Shown: positions 33,057 through 41,461 of the stretch, one piece after another
How positions within the stretch are numbered: position 1 is the stretch's first letter
Layout: each line of letters starts with the position of its first letter
Assembly (NCBI GenBank): GCA_009781005.1
Contig: WQYX01000004.1
Coordinates: forward strand, 1-64,000
DNA from: Polyangiaceae bacterium
GTDB taxonomy: Bacteria; Myxococcota_A; Polyangia; Polyangiales; Polyangiaceae
Length of the DNA: 64,000 bases
Direction: 5' to 3'
Program-made: the position numbers and the translations under genes
The notes under the pieces: model-generated
Databases searched by the model: none
The model's input: the letters and a program-made list of their open reading frames with translations, nothing else
What the model was told of the DNA's origin: nothing

Positions 33057-33608
33057 CAAGCGACCTACGAGGATCTGTTCGCGCTTGGTGAAGACGCGCG
33101 CGTCGAGCTCCTGGACGGCAACATCGTGGCGCTTCCGCCGCTGCTTCCGGAGCATGGACTTGCTCAGAGCGCACTTGGTTCGTTCGTGGGGCGTCCGTTT
33201 CACCACGATGACGGTCGCGGCGGTCCGGGTGGTTGGTGGATCCTGCCCGAAGTCGACATCCAACTCACTCCCCACGATGTCGTGCGGCCGGACATGGCCG
33301 GGTGGAAGCGTGAGCGCCTGCCGTCGCCGTGGGGTCAAAGACCCATTCGCGTTGTTCCGGATTGGATTTGCGAAGTGCTTTCGCCTTCGAACGAACGCCA
33401 CGATCGATTCGTGAAGATGAGGCTCTACGCGCACGCTGGTGTGGCATTTTATTGGATCATCAATCCTGCTGAGCGCCTGCTCGAGGCCTTCGAACTGCAC
33501 GAAGGTCGCTGGTTGCAGCTAGGCACGTGGGACGACGAAGCGGTCGCGCGCATCCCACCCTTCGAACTCATCGAGCTCGAGGTCGGACGACTCTTTCCTC
33601 CTCGTTGA
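33030..33608 (+). CDS. Uma2-family endonuclease-like protein, start inside a repeat
   Basis: 192 aa from ATG 33030; TTG 33003 is also possible. The first nine residues (MRSRQIESG) are encoded by hairpin element A5 and the family sequence begins at QATYEDLFALGEDARVELLD. The PD-(D/E)XK-like Uma2 core follows: GGWWILPEVDIQL, VVRPDMAGWKRERLP, VVPDWICEVLSPS, FVKMRLYAHAGVAFYWIINP. Uma2 proteins are abundant in myxobacteria and cyanobacteria; their role is unsettled. Whether the protein is still made depends on the repeat-borne start. The stop abuts element A6. Confidence 0.75.
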   Translation: MRSRQIESGQATYEDLFALGEDARVELLDGNIVALPPLLPEHGLAQSALGSFVGRPFHHDDGRGGPGGWWILPEVDIQLTPHDVVRPDMAGWKRERLPSPWGQRPIRVVPDWICEVLSPSNERHDRFVKMRLYAHAGVAFYWIINPAERLLEAFELHEGRWLQLGTWDDEAVARIPPFELIELEVGRLFPPR

Positions 33609-33761
33609 ACCGCTTTCAAGTTGGCGCGAGGTCGAGGCGGGGCATGGGATGCGACCGGACTCGAACTGCACGGAGTCCAGCCTTGCTGACGGAGGCCTTG
33701 TAGGGCTTTGAGGACCGCACCGCAGGCCCCAACGATGAGATCGCGCCAAATCGAAAGCGGT
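33609..33761 (-). repeat. Family A hairpin element, copy A6
   Basis: 153 bp. Ends ACCGCTTTCAAGTTGGCGCG and CGCGCCAAATCGAAAGCGGT, with the variable stem base as G:C. It fills the space between two convergent genes, from directly after the uma2 stop to the stop codon of the DUF4388 gene, which it overlaps by one base. The tip includes the ACTGCACGGAGTCC module related to A4 and A7. Confidence 0.85.
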
Positions 33762-35290
33762 CAGGGGCGCGCTTCGATCGCGCGTCGGTACCGATCACGT
33801 CGCGGCCCGTCTTTGAGGATCTCGTAGGCTTCTTCGAGAACGACGGCGATCTTGCGTACGTCCTTTTCCAGATCATGCAGTCGAGGCGTGAGGATGCGCG
33901 TAGGCTCGAAGGTCTTGCGGAGTTCGAGGAACGCGCGGCGCACCTCGTAGCTCGTCGCTGTTCGCGCAACGCCGAGCACCGCGAAGTAGTCGCCTTCGTC
34001 GACGAGCTCGAGGCGCGCGCGGATCCGCGCCCGCGCCGCCTCCTCGTCGAGGAACGCGTCAGCCGCTTCGTCGCGCGCGCCGTTGCGGCGCGCACGGTCC
34101 GGCAGGATCTCGATTTCGAGCACTCCAAGGAGCGACAGCGCATGCACGATGGACACGATCTCCGCGTCCGGTGCGCGCGCCAGCAGATCACCGACTGTCC
34201 CGCCGCGGCTACGTGACAGGAGTTCGCGCTCGTGACCGATAATATTGCATTCTGCAAGCAACGCGGCGTGAGGACCGTCCACGATTCGGCTTGCTTCACC
34301 GCCGACTGCCGAAAGCGCTTCCTCCGGCGGTATCGCGCGGCGTACGAGTTCGACAAACACCGCAGGTCCGGTGGATGCGCCGAAGACGCTCGGCTCGGAG
34401 TTGAGGCGCGCTGGCATTTCGGTCTCGAGCTTGGCGGTTCCTCCTGACACACCGAGGACCATGGACGCGATCCACTCCGCGTGTGCGCGCAACACCACCC
34501 AGAGCTGATCTTGCTGAAGCCAGCCGTGCGCGACGAGCGCTGCGCCTGCGTGCCGACCGTATGGAGGAAGTCGCAAGGCGAGCTTGTCGATCTCCTCGCG
34601 AGGAAGCTCCCCTCGAGCCGCGAGAAAGTGCACGATCGACTCGTGTGCGCCTTCAGAGGATGCCGTTACGAGATCACCATCACGAAGGACTACGCGCCGA
34701 ACGACACCCTCGTGTTCGAAAGAGAGCGCGCCGGTTTTGCGGCCTGCCACGGCGTTCGCGAAAAACCGTCGAGCCTCGTTGGCATTTCCAACCGCGATGG
34801 ACGAGGCTTCGCGCGCGACGCTTTGGTCCTGCGACGGCGCAGATGCCGAGGCGTGCATGGACTCCCCGCGCACGCTCGATACCCCCGACGTGCTCACCGA
34901 CGCAGATCCACCGGATCCCGTCGTTGGGTACCGCGTTCCTCCGGAAGTCGTGATCTTCGCGTGTCCGTAACCGTCGCGGTCCGGCGATGGTTCGCTTCTG
35001 CGGCCATCATGCAAATCGTCGTCGTCGTCATCGAGCGGTTCATCGAGCGACGCGAGGACGTCTGCAGGAAGTACCGCCTCGATCTCCTCTTGCGGCGTTG
35101 GCGCGGCTTCGGCAAAAGGTGCAATTTGTATACGCTTTTCCGCCTCCGCAAGGAGCTGCAGCAGTTCGTCGCTCATGACACCCATCGACGCGAGCCATTG
35201 CGGCGGATCAGCGAGACCAGAGGGCGCGCTCGGCCGATCACTGCTGGCGGGACCGGTTGAGCGCCCCGAACCTTGTGACTCTTTCGCCAT
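33761..35290 (-). CDS. DUF4388 protein with a C-terminal J-like domain lacking HPD
   Basis: 509 aa from ATG 35290. Residues 1-165 are low in complexity, with an acidic run (DEPLDDDDDDLHDG). A DUF4388/PATAN-like domain lies near 170-290 (GRKTGALSFEHEGVVRRVVL, RDGDLVTASSEGAHESIVHF). Residues about 435-505 resemble a J domain (DYFAVLGVARTATSYEVRRA, EEAYEILKDGPRRDRYRRA), but the HPD motif needed to stimulate DnaK is replaced by TFEPTRI. It is probably a protein-interaction or signalling module of the type found in myxobacteria. The gene converges on uma2 across element A6. Confidence 0.75.
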   Translation of the reverse strand: MAKESQGSGRSTGPASSDRPSAPSGLADPPQWLASMGVMSDELLQLLAEAEKRIQIAPFAEAAPTPQEEIEAVLPADVLASLDEPLDDDDDDLHDGRRSEPSPDRDGYGHAKITTSGGTRYPTTGSGGSASVSTSGVSSVRGESMHASASAPSQDQSVAREASSIAVGNANEARRFFANAVAGRKTGALSFEHEGVVRRVVLRDGDLVTASSEGAHESIVHFLAARGELPREEIDKLALRLPPYGRHAGAALVAHGWLQQDQLWVVLRAHAEWIASMVLGVSGGTAKLETEMPARLNSEPSVFGASTGPAVFVELVRRAIPPEEALSAVGGEASRIVDGPHAALLAECNIIGHERELLSRSRGGTVGDLLARAPDAEIVSIVHALSLLGVLEIEILPDRARRNGARDEAADAFLDEEAARARIRARLELVDEGDYFAVLGVARTATSYEVRRAFLELRKTFEPTRILTPRLHDLEKDVRKIAVVLEEAYEILKDGPRRDRYRRAIEARP

Positions 35291-35308
35291 CCCCAAACCG
35301 CCCGTCTC

Positions 35309-35437
35309 TCAGTCTTCCTTGGCCTTTCGCGGTGCCGAAGACAGATGCGCCACGATCTTTGGCAATAGGCCTGCCACGTAGATGAGGGCGAAGATGAACG
35401 TCGAAAGAACAATCTCGCCGCGTGTCAGGCCGAACAT
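35309..35437 (-). CDS. Small single-helix membrane protein
   Basis: 42 aa from ATG 35437: a short polar start, one hydrophobic segment (IVLSTFIFALIYVAGLLP) and a basic tail with Lys/Arg. The layout (MFGL, helix, proline, charged tail) superficially resembles TatA-type or small accessory membrane proteins, but no family can be assigned. It is divergent from the trehalose-synthase-type gene, with 63 bases between the starts. Confidence 0.5.
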   Translation of the reverse strand: MFGLTRGEIVLSTFIFALIYVAGLLPKIVAHLSSAPRKAKED

Positions 35438-35500
35438 CACCGCGTCCTTAATATCACGGCGTCCTCGTTCGTGCGCGAGCCTGGTTAAACATGCTCTGAA

Positions 35501-36961
35501 ATGTTCGAAGAGATAGACGTCAACGAACCTATTGGCCTCGACGACTACGAGAGCGAAGATCATCTCTCCGCGGACGTTGCTGCACTGCGCGCCGAGGCTG
35601 CGGGACTTGCTCCGCGCCTTGCTGGACGCACGGTCTGGATGGTGAATTCAACGTCGCAAGGTGGCGGTGTCGCCGAGATGATGCCGAAGCTCGTAAGTCT
35701 GCTCGGCGAGGTCGGCGTGCGTTGTCGTTGGGGCGTCATCCGCTCCGATCGCGCGGCGTTCTTCGCGCTTACCAAACGCATTCACAACATGCTCCACGGG
35801 CAAGAGGGAGGCAGCCTCGATGCACAGGACCGCGCGCTCTTCGAGTGCGTCAACCGTCGCAACGGAAACGATCTCCGCGGCATGCTCGCTCCCGGCGACA
35901 TCGTCGTCATTCACGATCCCCAGCCTCTCGCGCTCGGCGCATTCCTCAAAGCCGAGCACGGGGTGATCACGATCTTTCGAAGTCACATCGGCCTCGAGCG
36001 CGAGACACCCTCCACCGAAGCAGCCTGGGCGTTCTTGAAGCCGTACGCCGCCGTTGTCTTCACCGCGGACGCGTACGCGCCATCGTTTCTTGCCTCGCGT
36101 GCCGTGACGATTCGCCCGAGCATCGATCCGTGGAGCCACAAGAATCGCGACCTGACCCCTCACAAATTAATGGGTGTACTCTGCAATGCAGGACTGCAAC
36201 GAGCTGCGCAGCCGATGGTCACGCCGCCCTTCGATCATCAAGCCATGCGCATGGGCAACGCGGAGGGGCATCCGTCCGTGGATGCGATCGAGGACATCGG
36301 GCTCCTCTATCGCCCCATCGTCACACAGGTCTCGCGCTGGGACAGGCTCAAAGGCTTTCATCCGCTCCTCCTTGCATTCGTGCGACTGAAGGAGCGGCGG
36401 ATGCGCGGCGCGATCCTCCCCGGAGACCGTCACGCGCGCCGCATCGAGCTATTGCGTCTCGTGCTCGCAGGGCCCGATCCGTCGAGCATTCAGGATGATC
36501 CGGACGCGCAGGATGTCCTTCACTCGCTCACGACGTCCTACGCAAAACTCTCGCCCGAGCTCCGACGCGATATTGCGATTATCAGTTTGCCAATGCAGTC
36601 GCGCAAAGAAAATGCGCTCATCGTTAATGCCATTCAGCGCTGCTCGACATTGATTGTGCAAAACTCAATTGAAGAAGGCTTCGGGCTGACGGCCACCGAA
36701 GCCATGTGGAAACGTGGAACCGTTCTCGGCACGCGTGCCTACGGATTATGTTGTCAGATTCGCGACGGCATGGACGGCTTGCTCACCAAAAATCCAGAGG
36801 ACCCAGAGGAGATTGCCAATCACCTCGACATGCTGCTGTCGGATGGAGCCCGCCGCGAACTCATGGGGAACGCCGCGCAACGCCGTGTGCACGCCGAATC
36901 GCTCGTATTCTCGCAAGTGGCGGCGTGGCTCCGCCTCTTCACCCGTTGTATTCACTCTTGA
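35501..36961 (+). CDS. Trehalose-synthase-type GT4 glycosyltransferase (TreT-like)
   Basis: 486 aa. The N-terminal motif GRTVWMVNSTSQGGGVAEMM is characteristic of the TreT/trehalose-synthase group, which joins NDP-glucose to glucose. The GT-B C-terminal domain has VTQVSRWDRLKGFHPLLLAF and the E-x7-E-like SIEEGFGLTATEAMWK. Length fits the family. The likely role is trehalose formation, an osmoprotectant, but a different acceptor cannot be excluded. Downstream lies hairpin element B1 and the convergent polyphosphate kinase gene. Confidence 0.8.
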   Translation: MFEEIDVNEPIGLDDYESEDHLSADVAALRAEAAGLAPRLAGRTVWMVNSTSQGGGVAEMMPKLVSLLGEVGVRCRWGVIRSDRAAFFALTKRIHNMLHGQEGGSLDAQDRALFECVNRRNGNDLRGMLAPGDIVVIHDPQPLALGAFLKAEHGVITIFRSHIGLERETPSTEAAWAFLKPYAAVVFTADAYAPSFLASRAVTIRPSIDPWSHKNRDLTPHKLMGVLCNAGLQRAAQPMVTPPFDHQAMRMGNAEGHPSVDAIEDIGLLYRPIVTQVSRWDRLKGFHPLLLAFVRLKERRMRGAILPGDRHARRIELLRLVLAGPDPSSIQDDPDAQDVLHSLTTSYAKLSPELRRDIAIISLPMQSRKENALIVNAIQRCSTLIVQNSIEEGFGLTATEAMWKRGTVLGTRAYGLCCQIRDGMDGLLTKNPEDPEEIANHLDMLLSDGARRELMGNAAQRRVHAESLVFSQVAAWLRLFTRCIHS

Positions 36962-36974
36962 TCAGGGCATGATT

Positions 36975-37096
36975 GCAAACCGTCGCGAGCGACACGAGGT
37001 CGAGGCTTTTTCCGAGGAGCGCGCGGAGCGTACTTGAAGTACGTGAGCACGCACCGCAGGAAAAAACGAAGAGATCGTGGCGCGCAGCAGGTTTGC
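36975..37096. repeat. Family B hairpin element, copy B1 (hybrid with the family A core)
   Basis: The outer stem GCAAACC/GGTTTGC encloses the family B ends (GTCGCGAGCG and GCGCAGCAGG). Its inner stem reads GGCTTTTTCCGAGGAGCG with CGCACCGCAGGAAAAAACG; family A has GGCGGGGCCGAGGAGCG with CGCACCGCAGGCCCCAACG in the same place. The tip is GTACTTGAAGTAC. It lies between convergent genes and its last base begins the ppk stop codon. Confidence 0.8.
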
Positions 37097-39462
37097 TATG
37101 TGTCGTCGCGGCGGGGGCGACGCCGCTGTGCGCGAGGGACCTTGCCTTCGAGCGGTGATCGCTGCGCCGTCGGCATCATGTGGAAGCGGCTCGAGGGTCG
37201 CGCCGCCTGATCGGCGACCTTCACCTTGTCGCGCGTCTGTTCAACGAACTTTTGCTGGCTCCGAACGACGGGGCCGCCCGGACGAGGCTGCGCGCGCACG
37301 TAAGCGCCGCTCGACTCGAGGAGCCACCCCTTGACGTTATCCGACCACGTGATGCTCAGAATCTCGATGAGGCGCGCGCGAATCTGCGGATCGTCGATGG
37401 GCACCATGACCTCGACGCGACGGTGGAAATTCCTCGGCATCCAATCCGCGCTCGAGATGTAGACATCGTCCTTGCCAGCATTCGCGAAGTGGAAAATGCG
37501 ACCGTGCTCGAGATACCGATCGATGATCGCGCGCACCTCGATGTTTTCGCTGACGCCCGGTACGCCGGGCCGCAGGCAACAGATACCGCGAACGAGCAGG
37601 GAGATGGGCACTCCCGCCTGCGACGCCCGGTAGAGTGCCTCGATGACGTCTTCATCGACGAGCGAGTTCATCTTCGCGACGATGCGAGCGGGTTTGCCCT
37701 GGCGCGCATTCTCGGCCTCGCGTGCGATGAGCCCGAGGATGGCCTCGTGCAGACCGAGCGGAGCCACGACGAGAGAGTTCCACGTCGTTGGCGCGCTGTA
37801 GCCCGTGAGCAGATTGAAGAGCGACGATGCGTCCGCGCCGAAGGCGGGGCGCGCGGTGATGAGCGCAACATCCGTGTAGAGGCGCGTCGTCGTCGTGTTG
37901 TAGTTGCCCGTGGAGAGGTGGACGTAGCGGCGAAGCCCTCCGCGCTCGCGGCGGATGATGAGCAAACACTTTGCGTGCGTCTTCAAACCGAGCAGGCCGT
38001 AGACGACGTGCACGCCGCTCTGCTCGAGCGTGCGCGCCCAAACGATGTTCGACTCCTCATCGAAGCGCGCTTTGAGCTCGACGATCGCGGTGACTTGTTT
38101 GCCCGTTTCCGCGGCGCGCGCGAGGGCCTTGACGATGGGCGAGTCACCACCCGCGCGATAGAGCGTCTGTTTGATCGCGAGCACGTCGGGATCTTCAGCC
38201 GCGCGCGTAATGAGCTCGACGATCGAATCGAACGACTCATACGGGTGATGCAGAAGGATGTCGCCTTCGCGGATGACGGCGAAGATGTCATCCGCGTCGC
38301 GCAGCGGTGCGGTGACGAGCGGACTGTAAGGATCGTCGCGGAGATCTCGACGCTCTTCGCGCGATGTCCGACCCATGAGATCGGAGACATTGAGAAATGG
38401 CGTGCGATAGACATCGCGCTCGGGATCGAGCTTGAGCGCACGAACGAGTTTGGCGAGTGAGTCTTGTGTCGGTTCGCCCGCCACCTCGAGGCGGACCGCA
38501 GCACCGCGTTCGCGACGGCGAAGTTCCTGCTGGATCGTTTGCAGGAGATCTTGCGCTTCCTCTTCATCGATCTCGAGATCGAAGTTGCGCGTGACGCGGA
38601 AGGAGTAGACGCCCTTGAGCCGCACGCCCGGGAAGATGGCGCCGACGTGCCGCGCGATGAGATCCTCGAGCAGCACGTACGCGTGGCGTGCCCGTTGGCC
38701 GTCCACGCGCACGCCGGAGACGTCGAGCAGGCGGGGCAGCATCATCGGCACTTGCACGACGCCGAACCCGGGCTCGGCCTCGCCCTCGCGCAGGAACATG
38801 ACGCCGAGGTTCAGGCTCTTGTTGCGCACGTGCGGGAAAGGGTGCCCGGGGTCAATCGCGATCGGGGTGAGGATTGGAAAGACTTCGTTGTGAAAGCGCT
38901 CGTCCATCACGGCGAGTGCGTCGGCGGGGAGCTGCTCGGGTTTGAGCAAGACGAACGTGCCGTCCGAAGCAAGGCGCGGCAGCAAGTTGCCCATGAGACT
39001 TGCCGCTTGCTGCGCCATGAGTTCGTGCGCACGGACCGAGATCTTCACGAGCTGCTCGTGCGCCGTGAGACCATCGGCGGGAAGCTCACCGACCTCACCG
39101 GTGAGTTGCTGCTTGAGACCCGCCACGCGAACCATGAAAAATTCGTCGAGATTCGACGCAACGATGGCGTGGAATTTCAGCCGCTCGAGCAGCGGTACGC
39201 GTTCGTTCTCCGCTTCGGCGAGCACGCGCGCGTTGAACTCGAGCCACGAGAGCTCTCGGTTCAAGTAGAGCGATGTTGCGCGCAGATCGGGAGACTCCGC
39301 TGCGGCTTCGGGAGGAACCGCGGCAGGAGAACTGATCGGGCCGCTCTGCGCCAAGGATGGCGACGACGTTGGCTCCGCCGGGAGCGACGCTGCTGATGGC
39401 GGTGCCGCAGGTGGCATCGCGGTCAGGTTCGGTGACGACGACCCATCGGCAGGAGTTCTCAT
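37096..39462 (-). CDS. ppk1: Polyphosphate kinase 1
   Basis: 788 aa, about 90 more than typical because of an Ala/Pro/Ser-rich N-terminal extension (residues 1-60); the exact start is uncertain. Diagnostic parts are LYLNRELSWLEFNARVLAEA, IVASNLDEFFMVRVAGLKQQ, GLKTHAKCLL (first catalytic-site His), VHLSTGNYNTTTTRLYTD, and YLEHGRIFHFANAG (second His). The enzyme reversibly makes polyphosphate from ATP. It lies downstream of the GT-C-like gene on the same strand and converges on the TreT-like gene. Confidence 0.93.
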   Translation of the reverse strand: MRTPADGSSSPNLTAMPPAAPPSAASLPAEPTSSPSLAQSGPISSPAAVPPEAAAESPDLRATSLYLNRELSWLEFNARVLAEAENERVPLLERLKFHAIVASNLDEFFMVRVAGLKQQLTGEVGELPADGLTAHEQLVKISVRAHELMAQQAASLMGNLLPRLASDGTFVLLKPEQLPADALAVMDERFHNEVFPILTPIAIDPGHPFPHVRNKSLNLGVMFLREGEAEPGFGVVQVPMMLPRLLDVSGVRVDGQRARHAYVLLEDLIARHVGAIFPGVRLKGVYSFRVTRNFDLEIDEEEAQDLLQTIQQELRRRERGAAVRLEVAGEPTQDSLAKLVRALKLDPERDVYRTPFLNVSDLMGRTSREERRDLRDDPYSPLVTAPLRDADDIFAVIREGDILLHHPYESFDSIVELITRAAEDPDVLAIKQTLYRAGGDSPIVKALARAAETGKQVTAIVELKARFDEESNIVWARTLEQSGVHVVYGLLGLKTHAKCLLIIRRERGGLRRYVHLSTGNYNTTTTRLYTDVALITARPAFGADASSLFNLLTGYSAPTTWNSLVVAPLGLHEAILGLIAREAENARQGKPARIVAKMNSLVDEDVIEALYRASQAGVPISLLVRGICCLRPGVPGVSENIEVRAIIDRYLEHGRIFHFANAGKDDVYISSADWMPRNFHRRVEVMVPIDDPQIRARLIEILSITWSDNVKGWLLESSGAYVRAQPRPGGPVVRSQQKFVEQTRDKVKVADQAARPSSRFHMMPTAQRSPLEGKVPRAQRRRPRRDDT

Positions 39463-39515
39463 GACATTTCAGTCTATCGCAGCTTTGATGGCGCGGTCGC
39501 GTGACAAGTGCAGCG

Positions 39516-41225
39516 TCAGAGCCGATCGCGACGAAGCCAGACGCGAATCGTGTCGAAATTGGCTGCTTCAACGTAGTGCTCGAGGACCCACGCGGCCGCG
39601 GTAGGGCAGTGCGCACGGAAATCGGCAACGGCATCTGGTGAGCTTATGAGCGGCGATCGTCCAATGAAGATGAATGCAGGCGGAGGGGCCCGCTCGAGGC
39701 GCTCGAGCATGTCGCGTTCGTGGTTGTCACGCATGGCGTGAATGACGCGCCGTTGTGCGGGCGTTGGGTGAACCCCGTCCCGCTCGAAGCTCCCAACGAG
39801 TGCGGTGTCGACGTCGAGATCGTAAGCGTAGATGTACGGTGTCGCGCTCGTTCGCCGGGCGAGAAAGAGGACGTAAGGGTCCATGCCGTACGTCTGCACG
39901 GTCTCGTCGGGCGCCGTTCGCGCGGCGACGAAAGCCGCTGCCTGACGGATCGCAAAGGGCATGAAATCGACACGGTTGTAGTGTCGAAGACGATCCTCGC
40001 TGCTTAGTGACGCCGGATCGCGCGCGATCGGAACGGGAGGGTAGGGGACATCTTCGAGCACGCGACGAGCTTGCAAGCCGAGCGCGATGGCGAGCGCGAT
40101 GGCGAGAAGGCGCGCACAGATCCCGAACACGCTGAATCGCAGAGCGTCGGCGCGCACCCACGCATGATGAACGATCGCGAGCAGCGCGAACGCCGCGCCG
40201 AGCGACACCGGATGGAAGTGGTAGAGAAACCCTTTCCCTTGGACAACGACCGACGCAAGTCCGGCGAGCGGCATCGTCGCGAAGACGAGAGCGCGTCGTG
40301 GCATCTGCCGGGTGACCACGAGAAGGATCACGACGAACGCGGCGAACAACGCGAGATTGCTGATCGCGCCGTAGCCATCGAAGAGAACAGCGTGCGCCGA
40401 TCGCGGCCAGATGAAGCGATACATGGCGGGCACGTCGACGAACGAGATGTGCGCCCACGCGCGAGCGTCACCGCGCACGAGCAGATAAACGAACGGTAGG
40501 GCCACGCCGAATGCCGCACCCGAGAGAAACGATGCAAAGCGCTTCCTTCGAGGGATTGGTGTCTCGTCCATGGTGAGCGTGAAGAGCTGACCGAGCGTGA
40601 AGAGGACGAACGTAGGCTTGCCGAGCCACGGGATCGCTGAAGCAACCCCTGCACAGAAGAGCAACCTTTTGGTTGCACGGCCGCCTCCTGCCGCGAGGAC
40701 TTGTAACCCCATCGACGTCACGACGAACCAGTCGAAAAAGCTTTCGCGTTGCGCCGTGTCCCAGAACCCGTAGGCGATGTACTCTGCCAACGCGAGCGCT
40801 CCTGCAGCGAGCGCCATCGAAGCCGCGCGAAGCCACGGCGTGCGCGATGGTTTCGATCTCGATGGCGGTTCGAGCTTGCACAAACATGCACCGCAGAAGG
40901 CTGCCGTGAGTCCGGTCATCGTCAAATCGAGGACGCGAAAACGATGCTCGTTACTGCCTCCGAGTGCGAGCAGGATCTCGTGCAGCATGGGCATCAGGGG
41001 TCCGTTGACGTCGCGCATGTCGCGATAGATCACGTGCCCGCGCGCGGCGGCCCACGCGATGTATTGAAAGATCCCCTGGTCGCGACCGAGCGTTGCCCAC
41101 GAGGCGCGCGAGAGGCCGCCCGCGAGACGGTCCACGATGGGTAGTGCAACGAGGATCCCTGGCGCTAGCGTTCGCCCAGCGTCACGCAGCCGCGCGAAGT
41201 CACGCAGCCGCGCGAACGACGTCAT
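39516..41225 (-). CDS. GT-C-like polytopic membrane protein
   Basis: 569 aa from ATG 41225. It has roughly ten to eleven hydrophobic segments and an early acidic loop (RDQGIFQYIAWAAARGHVIYRD, then DVNGPLMP), the arrangement of GT-C glycosyltransferases using lipid-linked sugars. The C-terminal soluble part (TYGMDPYVLFLARRTSATP) is periplasmic in such enzymes. The substrate is unknown. Codons 3-14 contain the duplicated FARLRD from an 18-bp direct repeat. The 236-base interval to the divergent DHH gene shows no clear motif. Confidence 0.7.
   Translation of the reverse strand: MTSFARLRDFARLRDAGRTLAPGILVALPIVDRLAGGLSRASWATLGRDQGIFQYIAWAAARGHVIYRDMRDVNGPLMPMLHEILLALGGSNEHRFRVLDLTMTGLTAAFCGACLCKLEPPSRSKPSRTPWLRAASMALAAGALALAEYIAYGFWDTAQRESFFDWFVVTSMGLQVLAAGGGRATKRLLFCAGVASAIPWLGKPTFVLFTLGQLFTLTMDETPIPRRKRFASFLSGAAFGVALPFVYLLVRGDARAWAHISFVDVPAMYRFIWPRSAHAVLFDGYGAISNLALFAAFVVILLVVTRQMPRRALVFATMPLAGLASVVVQGKGFLYHFHPVSLGAAFALLAIVHHAWVRADALRFSVFGICARLLAIALAIALGLQARRVLEDVPYPPVPIARDPASLSSEDRLRHYNRVDFMPFAIRQAAAFVAARTAPDETVQTYGMDPYVLFLARRTSATPYIYAYDLDVDTALVGSFERDGVHPTPAQRRVIHAMRDNHERDMLERLERAPPPAFIFIGRSPLISSPDAVADFRAHCPTAAAWVLEHYVEAANFDTIRVWLRRDRL
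41181..41216 (-). repeat. 18-bp perfect direct repeat at the 5' end of the GT-C-like gene
   Basis: GTCACGCAGCCGCGCGAA occurs twice in tandem (41181-41198 and 41199-41216) and encodes the duplicated FARLRD near the N-terminus. It looks like a replication-slippage product and may vary in copy number. Confidence 0.85.
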
Positions 41226-41461
41226 TCGCGCCACGCTACCGTCTTGACCGTGCGTGAGCGATGCTTTTCCTTGCGCGATGCCGAGCTTATGTGCATCGAG
41301 CGTGCCACGGCCCCTGTCGCGTTCTGCTCGACCGGCGTGCTCGATTCGGGTCACAATTGGCTGTTGGCGTGAGTGCGCCGCATGCCATCCGTTGGAAAAC
41401 CGCCGACCGCACGACTGACTTGGGTCGCGGGCGATCGACGCTAGGAGCAGTTTAGAGAGTC

